DNA of 64,000 bases. Source: Adiantum capillus-veneris (Eukaryota; Streptophyta; Polypodiopsida; Polypodiales; Pteridaceae). This document shows, one piece after another, positions 1-11,810 of the stretch. Numbering within the stretch: the stretch's first letter is position 1; each line of letters begins with the position of its first letter. The stretch covers positions 75,745,435 through 75,809,434 of the forward strand of contig CM043950.1 of NCBI GenBank assembly GCA_014529385.2, read 5' to 3'. The notes under the pieces are model-generated. The model was not told where the DNA came from and did no database searches. It saw nothing but the letters and a program-made list of their open reading frames with translations. A program made the translations under genes and the position numbers.

Positions 1-487
1 CTCTATACTTAACACATTTGTACCAAGCAATCTTTGTAGTTGAATTTTGTTTGCCATGAGATAAAGCATGTTACATCTAAGTTTAGCCTCTTCATGTTTA
101 GATCGGTTTCTCAACCTTGAACACTGGTTATGATGGGGTTGTTTACTGATGAAGAATGATATCAAGTCAAGGAGTTATACTTTGCTGATGAGTAAAGTCA
201 CCCAATTACTTTCATGGGAAGTGAAAAGAGGTACTCTTTTAGATATATATTACTTGTCATAACTCATTTAGCATACTCAAGCTAGTTCTAAATGGAGTCT
301 ATATTCAAGTGAGCTCTAAATTGAGTTTATACGCTATGTTGGTAGATATGGGCTAGTTACACAAGACGATTGCAAAGAGACAATAATGCAAAAAATCTAG
401 ATGCTCTTCTTGATTTCATTGGATCTCCTGTTGAACTGCGTTCCAATCAAATGGAAGTTGGCTCCATGAAGGATGCCACTGTAAAAA
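1..487 (+). pseudogene. Decayed 3' end of a short-LTR Gypsy-like element
   Basis: No intact gene. Bases 370-487 align with bases about 5760-5967, which lie just before the second 177-bp LTR. The shared translated signature is LQ-x-DNN-x-x-N-x-D-x-x-L-x-FI-x-x-P. A second shared stretch is the phrase around 'ttgaacac-tggt-tgatggggttg' (about 115-140 against 5404-5430). This is therefore the 3' internal tail of another copy of the same family, joined directly to an LTR, as in a tandem or recombined arrangement. The purine tract seen before the second LTR is eroded here. Ty3/Gypsy assignment is inferred from the position and style of the tail, not from a recognisable enzyme domain. Confidence 0.5.
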
Positions 488-664
488 TGTCAGGACAAGG
501 GTCCTACAGGGCCAGGCCCAACCTAGGGGGTCAGGGACCTAGGCCAAGGGCTTGGACTGGACCAGTGTGGATTGGGGATCCGCTTAGGGCAACAGCTAGG
601 AGCTAGGCCTATATAAAGGGCGGTAGGGAGGAGGATCCTACGTCTTAGTCCCCTAGGTCTTATA
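488..664 (+). repeat. 177-bp LTR, first copy (5' LTR)
   Basis: Begins TGTCAGGACAAGG and matches bases 5968-6144 almost base for base, ending at the shared 'cctaggtcttata'. It carries a TATA-like 'cctatataaaggg' at 608-620 and is followed one base later by a perfect tRNA-Met primer-binding site at 666-677. Direct repeat, TATA box and adjacent primer site together identify a retroelement LTR. The length is very short, in the range of TRIM elements, although the internal region is more than 5 kb. The 3' end is not the usual CA, so the last few bases may be mis-set or mutated. Confidence 0.75.
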
Positions 665-665
665 T

Positions 666-677
666 TGGTATCAGAGC
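666..677 (+). promoter_or_regulatory. Primer-binding site (initiator tRNA-Met)
   Basis: TGGTATCAGAGC is the exact complement of the 3' end of plant initiator tRNA-Met and lies next to the 177-bp LTR. It would prime minus-strand cDNA synthesis. Confidence 0.8.
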
Positions 678-733
678 TCAGTGGAGGAAGGAACTATGGA
701 GGAAGGGAGGAAGTATTGCATGGCGTTGCGTGG

Positions 734-814
<81 letters not shown>

Positions 815-3800
815 GTGGACAAGCCCCCTAGCAAGGGAGGAGCTCTGTAGGCCGTGGGCATAGCCTCTTCGATACACAAAGATCGAGAAGAGTCTTGAAA
901 GCCGTGTGTGATGGACCCCTAGTGTCAAAGAGGGGGAGGACTTGAGTAGCGCCAAATCAGTCCAGAGCAGACTCATTAGGAGCGCGCTGCCACAAGGAGG
1001 CTTTTTCGTCACATGGAGCAGGCTGGGCAAGAAGCTTACAATGCTACAACAGCGTTTTTGCCCTAGCGTAGAGCCGCCATGGCGGTCGATGTAGGTTTTT
1101 CGTTTTTTTTTCCTTTTCGGCTTTCGCCGTTGTCAATTGGGCGCCCTCCATTCTTGGCAGCCCGTCCCACGCCATGGGCTTACCCCGGTTTGCCTAGATG
1201 CAATCATGCAACGGCTTCTACAAGGGGGCCACCTTTTGACACTGTAACGCTTCAAGCCCATGCCATATGCACCTCGCATGCATGGCATACAACGATGCAA
1301 GGCATGATTTACAACCACCATGGCTAATAGAACGGACCATGCGGATTATCCACAATCATGCATTACATGCAAAGCACAGCCTGCAAGGCATGTAAGGCTG
1401 CACACGAGCTCGAGGACATCCGCCAAACTGTCACTGCTAAAGCCATATCTTTTGGTATGGAGCACTTTGGGATGATAAAAAATGCAGGCACGGTGGCCGA
1501 TACAACAAATAACTCGAAGGCATTTAGCAGAATTGCAGAATTGGAGACCTCGATAACGGGCCATGATTTTTCACACAAAGAATCAATGATGAAGACAGTG
1601 CTTGACCTTGGACAGGCACACGAACGGATTCTCAGGTTTGCAATTTCACGTTCTTGCAATTTTCATAGCTTTATGTAAAATTGTATTGCAAGCGTATGTT
1701 ATTATGTTAATCTCGGCCATGGTGCCCTGAGAAATTTCCTACGAGTCTAGTATGAACAAGATCGACATATTACATCCAATTTTGGTAGTCATTACCATGA
1801 TTTGGACTAAGGAGCACGGCTCCAATAAAGATAACCTCTGTACGGGTTTTCCCACAAGGCATGGTTGTCTCATAGTAGAGGCAACTCGGGCATGGCCTGT
1901 GCCTTATAAGGCAATGGTGATTGGCAAGGCCTGTCCCGATTATAAATTCCATTCTCAACAGCAGGCAATCAAAACAGGTGAAGTTGAATCCATTGTTGGC
2001 CATGTCTATTGAACCAAACATCAGTATCTGGAAAATCATTTCTCGATTTTCTTCTTGCTGGCAACTAATTCGATTCTTCCGGCGGTAAGCTTCGTCGACA
2101 GGTGTACTCAATAAGGTACGCAGTTGATATTTGTTTAATGAGCATGTGCTTCATAACTATGGTATCCAAAGTGCGTCTCGATTGATCGTGGATATCATTC
2201 ATACACTCAAGCACGTACAAGATGAAGATACGTTGCAGATATAATTCTGTTTTTCCAGCAGATCTACAAGTAGACAAGGTCTATTTTCTGTGCATCGTCG
2301 ACAAGGTCGAGTCTCTTTGCTAAGACATCTGTCGTCAACATAGTTCTATGAAGCAAGGCTTCAATTTATACATCTTGTATTGAAGCTGGCCACGTTTGGC
2401 ATATGCTATGAGCATACAAAATCGGGAAAGAATAGACAATGTGTTCGCAGGTTATTTCATATTGCAGGTTATTTCATTATGTACCAGACGGGTGTATAGG
2501 ATATACGAGGGAATCTCTGCAGATATGGCTATGGGCCGTTTTGCAATGATTTTTCCTCCCAACTTTCATGACAACTGGTTGCAGCAACAACGACCAGGTT
2601 AGCCAAGTTTAAGTTTTTTTGTTTTTTCCTGTTTACACTTTACTCGGAAATTACTATCATTGTGCAAAGCATAGTGCTTTGGCAATTTTATATGCAGCAA
2701 GGCTTCAGAGAACTAGCAAAATAGGGAATATCAACTCACCGAATCCCTACCAATCTACATTGTGCAAGGCACTTATGGTTTTGGTTCTCACGGTTGAGGA
2801 CATCACTCTCCGCAAGGGCTTACCAAACGGGATGCAAGGCATGCTACTTAGGTGGATTCAATTCTACAGGCTCGTGAATTATGCTTCCGCTATCACACTT
2901 GCAACTCTGTCACGGACAGACTAAAAAAGGGATTGTTTACAACAAACACTAAACAGAACCTAAAATTTTGACTTATTTCACAGGCGAAGTGCCATATTAA
3001 GTCCATTTTGTAAAGTCATGACACCATACATGGTAAGTGGGGCAAGTTGTGGCTTGTTTTTTCTCTTTCCTCTCTCGATGACAGCATTATACAAGAAGAT
3101 TGTTGCATGCTTATAGGATAAGCTTCCAGTCAGGCATAAGATGTCTAAGAGCACACATTCTGGGCACACACATACTAGAAATTTAAGGAAAGTTCCTCAG
3201 CCCATCATGCTCTTCTTTTCGTTCTCTATCTCTCTCTCTAAGAAAAAAATGAAACTCTTCTAAGAAGATTTTGATACATGTCTTGCTCGTGAGTCATCTT
3301 GAGCCAAGGTGCTCTAACTCACAACTAGCACGTGGCTAAGATGCTACTTAAATTAGTCTTCATCAGTTCGTCGATTGAACACTATTTTGCATAAGGCCTA
3401 TGAGCCAAACAGGCTAACAGCCGTTGTCATCAGGCCAAGGGCAAGGCCCAACTATTGGCATTCTTTGGGTGATTGTTTTCAAGATCTTCCCAAAGAAGTA
3501 CACATCGATATTAATGGACAAGCAATAGTCTGGTTATTACAGATGTTTAGGGTGTCATTTTTGCACTACATGTTTTCAGTGCGACACTCAAGTTGAGTTT
3601 TTTATCATCTTCAACTCACAGCAGCTGATCTCTACAAGAAAGTATAGATGCAGCAATCAATTGCGACAACATGGTTGTCCATAAGAGCTCGACAGTTCCC
3701 TTGTGTGGGTCTCCTGCTCTCTCTATAGCATACGAAGTGTCTATGAACATACTGTTTTGGGGTAAAACCCGACGGGTAACTCCTACATCACACTATAGAC

Positions 3801-5967
3801 ATTAAGGATCACAATTTGATATGCATTGAGGATCACAGTTGATCTCTCCTAGTTATACTTTCAAGGAAATAATTCTGCAATCTACCACACACGGTAGCGG
3901 ACGGACGCACTTTTCATGATTGATTCCAATCAATTTGTACACGGTTAACTATGTTGGTAACTGTTATCTGCTAGTTGAGCAGTTTCTACAAAGAGTCTTA
4001 CCAAGGGGTTTGCCAACGTAGATTCTAATCCAAGGGCTTGGATTGCAAAGGCAACACCCAGGTTTCCCAGTGCAATGCTGTTTGTTTTTCAAGTAGGGGA
4101 CGTACTCCTCTCCATTTGAAAACAGGTAAGTGTGCATTACGTTCAAATCTCCAGGTACGCATCTATTGATTTGGTGTTATTCCATTTTTAGTATGCTTTG
4201 CTTGGTTTTTCAAGACATCTAAGTATGCTTGAATGTTACAGGGCCATGCCAAGGGCATTTCGGCACAAAGTATTTTGGGCCAAGTGTCCAATCTATCTTT
4301 CAGTCTTATGCTGTTACGAACCTACTTGTAGGGTTCAATTTGGAACATGTTGTCACATGGGATACAACATGGTCTAGGAACTCAAGGAGTTCGGTTTAGC
4401 CAGTGTGAAGCAAGCTAATAAAGGGTCCCTCTCACTCTTGTCGCAGAGTGTTTTGCGGTTCCTCCACACACAAGTACATCTTGTACTTGATGGATGTCAC
4501 TTTTTTGGCCATCCTTCTTGAGACATATTCCACATGTGGTGAATATGAGTCTCTAGGACTGACACTAGCACCTAATTCTTAATGATGTGTCGCGACGAAG
4601 TCCCTACGTGCTGGTCGCATCCGTTTATTAGACTATTTGGAGCACACTGTATCAAACAATTTCAATGGGGCCAGAAATTGTCGGGTACTCAGTACAGATT
4701 TGTTGCAATGACAACTGCTGTGAAACCACCTTAACGGAGGGTCGTTTCTACATATAGCCAAGTATGCTAAGTTACTAAGAATGTCTCATGGTTGGTACCT
4801 AGGTGTGAGTGATCTTTCACATTCCGACTCTTGTTGAAAGGCTTTCACTTACTTACCATGGAAAGTCTCGTCATGGAATTGCGGTTTGGATAAATTTGTG
4901 TTAAATGCATGCACATGAGGTGTTATGGGCCCTAGTGTTTAACACTGATTTATTTGGAGCGGCATGTCAATTCATAGACTTTTATTCTCTCTGCACCTTT
5001 CTGCACTGCATGTGCAATCTCTTCTGCAGATTTATTATGAGTTTACACCCTGCTATAAAAGGCACTGCCTCAGGATGGGTGTCTATGGTTGGATGGTCTA
5101 AACTCTAGGAGCTTACTCCAGTCCACCCGCTTTCAACCTAGTTGGTTGTCTTCACTCCATATAAAAGGTATGGCTAGATACTCAATGATTGAGTCCTAGT
5201 TTACCGACAATCAGGGAAGACTGTCGGTAAGTGGTTGGGGAACAACACCTCACTCTTACTGCTGCTATTCATCTCGTGTTGGATGGGCAACTTACAAATA
5301 TTTCTTTTGCTAAAGGATCTGCTAAGAGCATACGTTAGCACAATGCATTTCTGAATAAATGATTTTCTCCCTATTCTAGAATTTGCTTAAGTACAGTTTT
5401 CAACTTTGAACACCTGTTGTGGTGGGGTTGGAGATTGTTTCAATAGTTTCATACAACAAGGACTTACCAGGTGCGCTGACAAAGTATGTTGGCAAGTAAC
5501 CTTCATTAAGGATGAACATGTGGTTCTTTATGTTCCAAACTATTCAGAATTCTAACAAGAGGACACTCCCTATCTTTGAACTTTTCAAGATACTCACGCG
5601 AGTAGGAAATCTGGCTCACAACTGCATGGAAATTTATGCCAAGGTTTCCTTGCATTATTCCAGGACCTTCAGAAGATCTGAAAACTGGTTATGCCTTTGG
5701 ACAACTCTTAGTTGTGGTTACTCCTTTATAGTACTCAAGTGAGTTATAAATGGAGTTACCATTTAGACCAAGTGGTTGCAACAGGACAACAATGTTGAAA
5801 ATCAAGATGTTACTCTTGGTTTCATTGAACCTCCTCACTGCACCAATTATTGGTCATACAGACAACTGGCACATATGGGACGTCAATAAAGAAAATATCA
5901 GTATTCTTAAGAAGATATTACTACTTGTGTTTTCGAGGAAGAAAACTCTTCCTTAAGGGGGGAGTAA
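678..5967 (+). mobile_element. Decayed internal region of the 177-bp-LTR element, no coding capacity left
   Basis: About 5.3 kb between the two LTR copies. I find no gag, protease, RT or integrase motif in any frame; all open frames are short. A 75-base (CT)n tract (737-811) lies just after the primer site. Near the 3' end, 5580-5690 weakly recalls an integrase C-terminal region (RVGNLA followed by a KVSLHYS-like stretch), suggesting an eroded Gypsy element. A clear polypurine tract, 'aaggggggag' at about 5954-5964, precedes the second LTR. The element is either an ancient dead Gypsy copy or a non-autonomous derivative (LARD-like). The body 900-5500 holds nothing else I can name. Confidence 0.5.
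737..811. repeat. (CT)n microsatellite, 75 bases
   Basis: Uninterrupted CT dinucleotide run just downstream of the primer-binding site of the short-LTR element. Open frames across it (Ser-Leu or Arg-Glu repeats) are artefacts. Confidence 0.95.
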
Positions 5968-6144
5968 TGTTAGGACAAGGGTCCTACGGGGCAAGGCCCA
6001 ACCTAGGGGGTCAGGGACCTAGGCCAAGGGCCTGGACTGGACCAGTGTGGATTGGGGATCCGCTTAGGGCAAGAGCTAGGAGCTAGGCCTATATAAAGGG
6101 CGGTAGGGAGGAGGATCCTACGTCTTAGTCCCCTAGGTCTTATA
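5968..6144 (+). repeat. 177-bp LTR, second copy (3' LTR)
   Basis: Begins TGTTAGGACAAGG directly after a polypurine tract ('aaggggggagtaa'). It matches the copy at 488-664 over its full length with only a handful of substitutions and has the same 'cctatataaaggg' TATA box. Homology stops at 'tcttata', so both copies agree on a 177-base unit. No target duplication could be recognised. Confidence 0.75.
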
Positions 6145-6356
6145 AAAAAAAATTAGTGTTCTGACGAAGATATCACCACTTTTGTTTTAGAGGGTGAAAA
6201 CACTTCTCCCAGAGGGGATTAATGTCATGCCTAGGGTTAGATTGGGTAGGCCAAGGGCCATGACATAAATGTGATCAAGGGGTGCTATATTTTAGGAGGC
6301 TATGAGTCTATATATAGCGAGTTTGTGTGGAGCGCTGCATGGTCTAGTCCCCTCTA

Positions 6357-6360
<4 letters not shown>
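6145..6360 (+). mobile_element. Related 3' internal tail plus a diverged LTR-like segment
   Basis: Bases 6152-6221 resemble bases 5890-5967, the tail and polypurine tract of the upstream element ('agaagatat-ac-ac-tttgtttt-gagg', then 'cttctcccagaggggattaa'). They are followed at 6222 by TGTCATGCC, which starts an LTR-like stretch with 'tctatatatagcgag' as TATA box. This looks like the 3' end of a second, diverged subfamily abutting the first. The structure ends in (CA)n from 6362, so its 3' boundary is not defined. Confidence 0.45.
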
Positions 6361-7284
<924 letters not shown>

Positions 7285-8341
7285 TGTTGAAAGGTCAACC
7301 TTTCAACAACGCTTCCACAAAGATTCCATAAATATTCCTCAAAGATTCTCTAAAGATTCCAAATAAAGATGTTGATGAAGTGATGAAGACGAAGATGGAT
7401 GCTGTAATGTGAAGATACAAGCTCATGGACATCATCGAATATCTCGTTATTATTATTTTGAGCCATTACGTCCACTTTTGTAATGTTTACGAGAACTTCA
7501 TATTTTAAGTCGACAATTGTATTTTGGCCAGAGATGCTTGTTGGATGAGCAAAGCCAGCTCACAGTGTTGTAATTAAGCTCTATAGAAGCCTAGGGACAA
7601 ATCAGGTCATTTTGGTCGGACATTAGGTTTTCCAAGGCTTAGTATATAAGCCAAAACCTAAAGCATTGTAAGGAGACTTCTAATAAATCTGATCTTCTGT
7701 GTCGTTGGGAGACTGCGAGAGAGTGAGAGAGTGTGTGTGTATGCTACGGTGGTCGGAATCGCGAACAGAGAGCAGATGTGTGTTGCCCACGAGGAGAGCT
7801 ACGCATTGATGCTTACATCACGTGCGTTCGTCTGTGTTTTGGCAGATTCACCCGCGAGCTAATTTTGGAGTTTCGGTGAGTAACTGTTCTCCGTTTTTGC
7901 ATTTCAGCATATCCATGCGATCAGAGCGAGTAGAGCTACACATTAGGCACTTTAGTTTTCGGAAACGTCGACCTGCAAAAACCGGCCAGACATCCTACAC
8001 GTTTTTTGCACGGAGGGTATTGAGTAGGTTTTTTTGGTCACGGACCTTAGGAAGAGTGGCCTATTGGTGTTGATAGGATATCCCTCAAGTTTCGTAACGT
8101 TTCGAGAACGTCTTATGGGCTTTTGGCTTGCGGTAGCATCATAGGAGACTCTCACATTCACAGAACCGATGGCATGTAGAGTTGATATCTCTGTAGGAAG
8201 TAGTCATTAGTCGATCGAGTAGAGGTTGACACCCTTTGCTTGCTTCCACGCGCCTGCAGGTTAAGCTTCGTCCTCAGTTGACATTATATGTTAGGTGAGT
8301 TCTCGCCATGCTGACGTCCGTCGTGGCGTACCCGTCTAACA
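7285..8341 (+). mobile_element. Solo LTR, 1,057 bp, with 5-bp target duplication
   Basis: Starts TGTTGAAAGG and ends GTCTAACA, so it has TG...CA termini with short inverted ends (TGTT/AACA). The five bases before it (7280-7284, ATACA) equal the five after it (8342-8346, ATACA). It contains a TATA box, TATATAAG, at 7643-7650 and an AATAAA-type signal near 7683, spaced as expected for an LTR promoter and polyadenylation site. No internal region adjoins it, so it is a solo LTR left by LTR-LTR recombination. Its first 24 bases form a near-perfect hairpin (TTGAAAGGT / ACCTTTCAA). Family is not resolvable from the LTR alone; Copia is my guess from the ends. Confidence 0.8.
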
Positions 8342-8350
8342 ATACACACA

Positions 8351-8605
<255 letters not shown>

Positions 8606-8607
<2 letters not shown>

Positions 8608-8861
8608 AAGGTAAGCTCCATCTCCTCTCTATCACTAGCCCCCAAAAAAATTTGGAAAGAGAATTTCAAGTCCTTAAGCTCGAGACATTCATGAAGAGTT
8701 GCCCATCACTAGCATCAGGAAATATTCTTCTATTCACACATAAGAAGCTCAATGCCAAGAGAATATCCTCCAACATCTTTAGCTAATCAAAGTACAAAAT
8801 TGGAACGATGCATCAAGTGCAATGAATGTTGTCTAGTAAGCCCCAATCTACTCTGTAGTTG
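8606..8861. other. Non-coding, possible 3' UTR remnant of the RPL30 retrocopy
   Basis: No ORF or repeat of note. On the minus strand it would lie just 3' of the RPL30 pseudogene and may include retrocopied 3' UTR, but no A-tract marks an end. Confidence 0.3.
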
Positions 8862-9159
8862 TGGTCCTGACATGATGTCCAATTCACCTGGGTCAGTACC
8901 TTCCACATGTTGTACCTAGATCCAAATTATTTCCCATATAATGATGGACACCAGACTTCTACAGCATTGCATAGTACTCAATTTTGAACTTTCTTAGTGG
9001 CGGACAGTTGTTAGAAATGATTACAAGCTTACCCTTTGCACCCTTGAGAGATTTCAAGGTGGACTTATATCCTCGAGGGAAGTTCCCACTCTTCCTAACA
9101 AGATGAAGCATGTTGTTGATGCTTTCAATAGCCTTTTTTGTTTTCTTACTAGCCACCAT
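8862..9159 (-). pseudogene. RPL30: Processed pseudogene of 60S ribosomal protein L30 (RPL30/eL30)
   Basis: The minus strand from the ATG at 9159 encodes a clear eL30 N-terminus: KKTKK near the start, SINN, YKS-LKSL, then [14 protein letters not shown] and EYYAML. A stop follows EYYAML at about residue 67. The same frame then continues with GVHHY-GNN-DLGT-CG, another eL30 hallmark. The segment expected to carry the RVSCLSI motif is missing, and the C-terminal DPG-x-x-DI is recognisable out of register. Family proteins are about 110 residues and plant genes have introns; this copy is continuous, so it is best read as a retrocopy that has since picked up a stop and a deletion. No poly-A tail or target duplication was found. 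It is the only host-gene trace in the window. Confidence 0.85.
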
Positions 9160-9239
9160 CGTGAGGAGATACTACAAATCATGCCAGTAGTAGTGAGCAA
9201 AGAAGGTCATGATCGCTCCTCAAAACAACAAGGATCTTT

Positions 9240-9240
<1 letters not shown>

Positions 9241-9334
<94 letters not shown>
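9241..9334. repeat. Compound microsatellite (CT)n(CA)n
   Basis: About 60 bases of CT followed without a gap by about 34 bases of CA. It lies between the RPL30 pseudogene and the LINE ORF1. Confidence 0.95.
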
Positions 9335-9338
<4 letters not shown>

Positions 9339-9476
9339 ACAGCCGTTTTTTGACCTAGTAGACAGTAGTTCACTCTTTTTATCATAACTTCTTCATTTGA
9401 ACTCCGATTTAGGTGATCTATAGTCTCAATCTAAGATGACAAATCACTCTACGCATTAATGTAAAGACATAATTTT

Positions 9477-10496
9477 TTGAGCAATGGAAGGCTTTGCTGT
9501 AACAGCATCTCAGAACTAAAAAAATTGTCAAAACTTTGTGCTTTTGTTGCCGACTTGAAGGCAATGTCGGACAAAACTCGCAAGGGTGGAAAATCCACAC
9601 TTGCCATGGAGAATGATACAAAATCTCCAAGGAATTTGGATGCTAATCCAACCACATCTTCTACAACAACGGAACCAATGATCATGGCTTACTTGATCTC
9701 ATTACAAGAAACCATCAACAAGCAAGGTGAAGAGTTGCGCGCACTTGCAATGGAGAATGGTACTTTAAGAGTTCTTGTTGTGGAGAATGAGCACCTCAAA
9801 AAGGTTCTTGAAATGCAAACAACACGCTTGGTGCATCTTGAGAATGAAGTTCAAGAATGTAAGCGCTCTCTTGTGGACATGAATGTATTGAAAGAGCGCT
9901 TGAGCAAAGTTAAGAGTGATCATGTATTGAAAGAGGAAACGATAGATACAATACGACATGAAGTATGTGAGATGAGAAATGCATCCAAATCATGGGCTGA
10001 TATATATAAGGATAATATGGTTTCTACATCTCCTATCATGCAAGCCGTTGTCCAAGCAATGAATGTCGAGAATGTGGACACTCAAGAATTGCAAGAACGG
10101 CAAAAACGCTCAAAGAACATGGTCATTCGTGGAATCAAGGAGGAAAGCATGGAAACACCCCAATCTCTTGCGGTTGCTAATGAAGAGTTTTTTACTACAC
10201 ACTTTGGCATGTCTGGAATCATGGCTTATGGTGCACATCAAGTTGGAAAACAAGGAGTCCCTCGCTCGGGAGAAAGACCTACTGTATGTACCATGGCTAA
10301 TGAGGTAAAGAGAAAGATCATCCTTGACAATAGTTGGATCTACCTCAAAGGAACGGGTTGTAATGTATATGCAGATCGCACTCTTATGCAACAAAATGTA
10401 CGTTGCAAAGCATATGAGGAAAGAACCAAGAAGGTCAAGGTGTCATCTCAAGAAGAAAAGTCACTTGAGGAGGATGCAAGTCCACCCAACAAATAG
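9477..10496 (+). CDS. LINE ORF1-like protein: coiled coil plus RRM-like domain
   Basis: Open frame of 339 codons. A more plausible start is the ATG at 9564 (MSDKTRKGG), because the first 29 residues look untypical. Residues about 70-160 form a heptad-rich coiled coil with the repeated phrase (V/M)EN-x-x-L. Residues about 205-310 begin with ERQKRSKNMVIRGI, the kind of motif that opens the RRM-like domain of LINE ORF1 proteins (ErskRrkN-vi-Gi). A basic and acidic tail ends the protein. Such proteins trimerise and bind element RNA. Six bases after the stop, an endonuclease ORF begins, as in bicistronic LINEs. Most plant L1 elements instead carry zinc-knuckle ORF1 proteins, and no CCHC motif is visible. 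Domain assignment is by motif only. Confidence 0.7.
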   Translation: MSNGRLCCNSISELKKLSKLCAFVADLKAMSDKTRKGGKSTLAMENDTKSPRNLDANPTTSSTTTEPMIMAYLISLQETINKQGEELRALAMENGTLRVLVVENEHLKKVLEMQTTRLVHLENEVQECKRSLVDMNVLKERLSKVKSDHVLKEETIDTIRHEVCEMRNASKSWADIYKDNMVSTSPIMQAVVQAMNVENVDTQELQERQKRSKNMVIRGIKEESMETPQSLAVANEEFFTTHFGMSGIMAYGAHQVGKQGVPRSGERPTVCTMANEVKRKIILDNSWIYLKGTGCNVYADRTLMQQNVRCKAYEERTKKVKVSSQEEKSLEEDASPPNK

Positions 10497-10502
10497 GGAC
10501 AC

Positions 10503-10841
10503 ATGATCTATGAGACCAAATCGTGCTTGAGAATAATATTTTGGAATTGTAACGACTATCCATGGAATGCAGGAATTGGCATTGATGAGCTTACCAATGA
10601 TTCCGATGTGATACTTCTTGTCGAAACATGGGAGCATGATGCGCAACGAATTCTTGGATTTGACAAATATGATGTGCATTCTTTGATGTGGACCAAAAAT
10701 GTAAAGCAACGTAGAGGCCAAGGAGGCGTAGCATGTATGATCAAAAAGGGTTTGAAAGATGTTTCCATTGTCAAAGAAGATAAGTATAAACGCTACTTAT
10801 GGATGAAAATCAGTCCACCCAATGGTCAAGTCATATGCTAA
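10503..10841 (+). pseudogene. LINE ORF2 fragment: N-terminus of apurinic endonuclease domain
   Basis: The 112-codon frame starts just after ORF1. It carries the opening motif of the exonuclease-endonuclease-phosphatase fold used by LINEs: LRIIFWNCN, then DVILLVETW with the metal-binding Glu, and RRGQGGVACMIKKGL. In a complete LINE the endonuclease alone is about 230 residues and is followed by RT. Here the frame stops after SPPNGQVIC, and no later endonuclease or RT motif follows in 10842-13770. The element is thus broken at its 3' side, opposite to the usual 5' truncation, so a later deletion or rearrangement is likely. Confidence 0.7.
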
Positions 10842-11192
10842 CATGGTGGAGAAGAGGCATGGTGAAAGCAAGTAGGGAGAAGCTTCAATAGGGAAATGAT
10901 CATTGATAGCATAGTTGTTAACACTGGCCGTGATTGGCACATTTGCAACTAGCTTGAGAATTCTCTCAACCTTCATAAACTATCATCTATAAACATAGAA
11001 CACAAACACATTCTCTTGTTGGCTACTATCATAATGGTCACAATCTCTCTCCCTCCCAAACCCCTACAACCTATCTTTAAATACCAGTCTTCCTCTTATT
11101 CTCTTTCTTCTTCTTCTTCTTAATTCTTTTTTGGAGAAATGTTTATAATAAAGGACACACAAATTCTTCGTCTCCCCTCCCCCCCCCCCCCC

Positions 11193-11248
<56 letters not shown>

Positions 11249-11613
11249 TCATCTATAGATTATGAAATAGTAGAAATAGACGCACAAAGACACACCTTAT
11301 ACAAAAGATGCACAAAGAATAACTAAAATGAAATATGTCTATTATAAAATAAACTTTCCTAAAGATAGTATAGAATGATAATTAGGACTTAGATTTTTTT
11401 AAATTTTCTACATTAGATGGATATATGTTAATTTCTAGAAGAATAATTTCAATGCAATATAGAATAGAATAGTACAAATAGATTATCCAAATTTATTGAA
11501 CGTGGATCTTAGATTTTATCAAAATTTTACAAATTACTTTAAAATTTTGAAGAGTAGAAATAATTAAAATAAGCTAAGTAAACATATAGGATCATTTAAA
11601 ATAAGGCCTGATG

Positions 11614-11661
<48 letters not shown>

Positions 11662-11762
11662 GGCCGCTTCAATATGTCCATGTTGGCCATTGATGGCAGA
11701 TTGGATGTTGCTGGCTGTGGTAGTGCCCATACTCTACATGAGAGAGAGAAAGAGAGAAAAGA

Positions 11763-11810
<48 letters not shown>

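Noticed and set aside
671-1030. Open frames through (CT)n tracts (Ser-Leu or Arg-Glu repeats), also at 6575-6862, 9103-9387, 19900-20267 and others
   Set aside because: They are long only because a dinucleotide repeat lacks stops in several frames; flanks show no conserved domain.
1358-1678. 106-codon frame inside the short-LTR element as a remnant gag
   Set aside because: No motif, and the opposite strand is equally open; not supportable.
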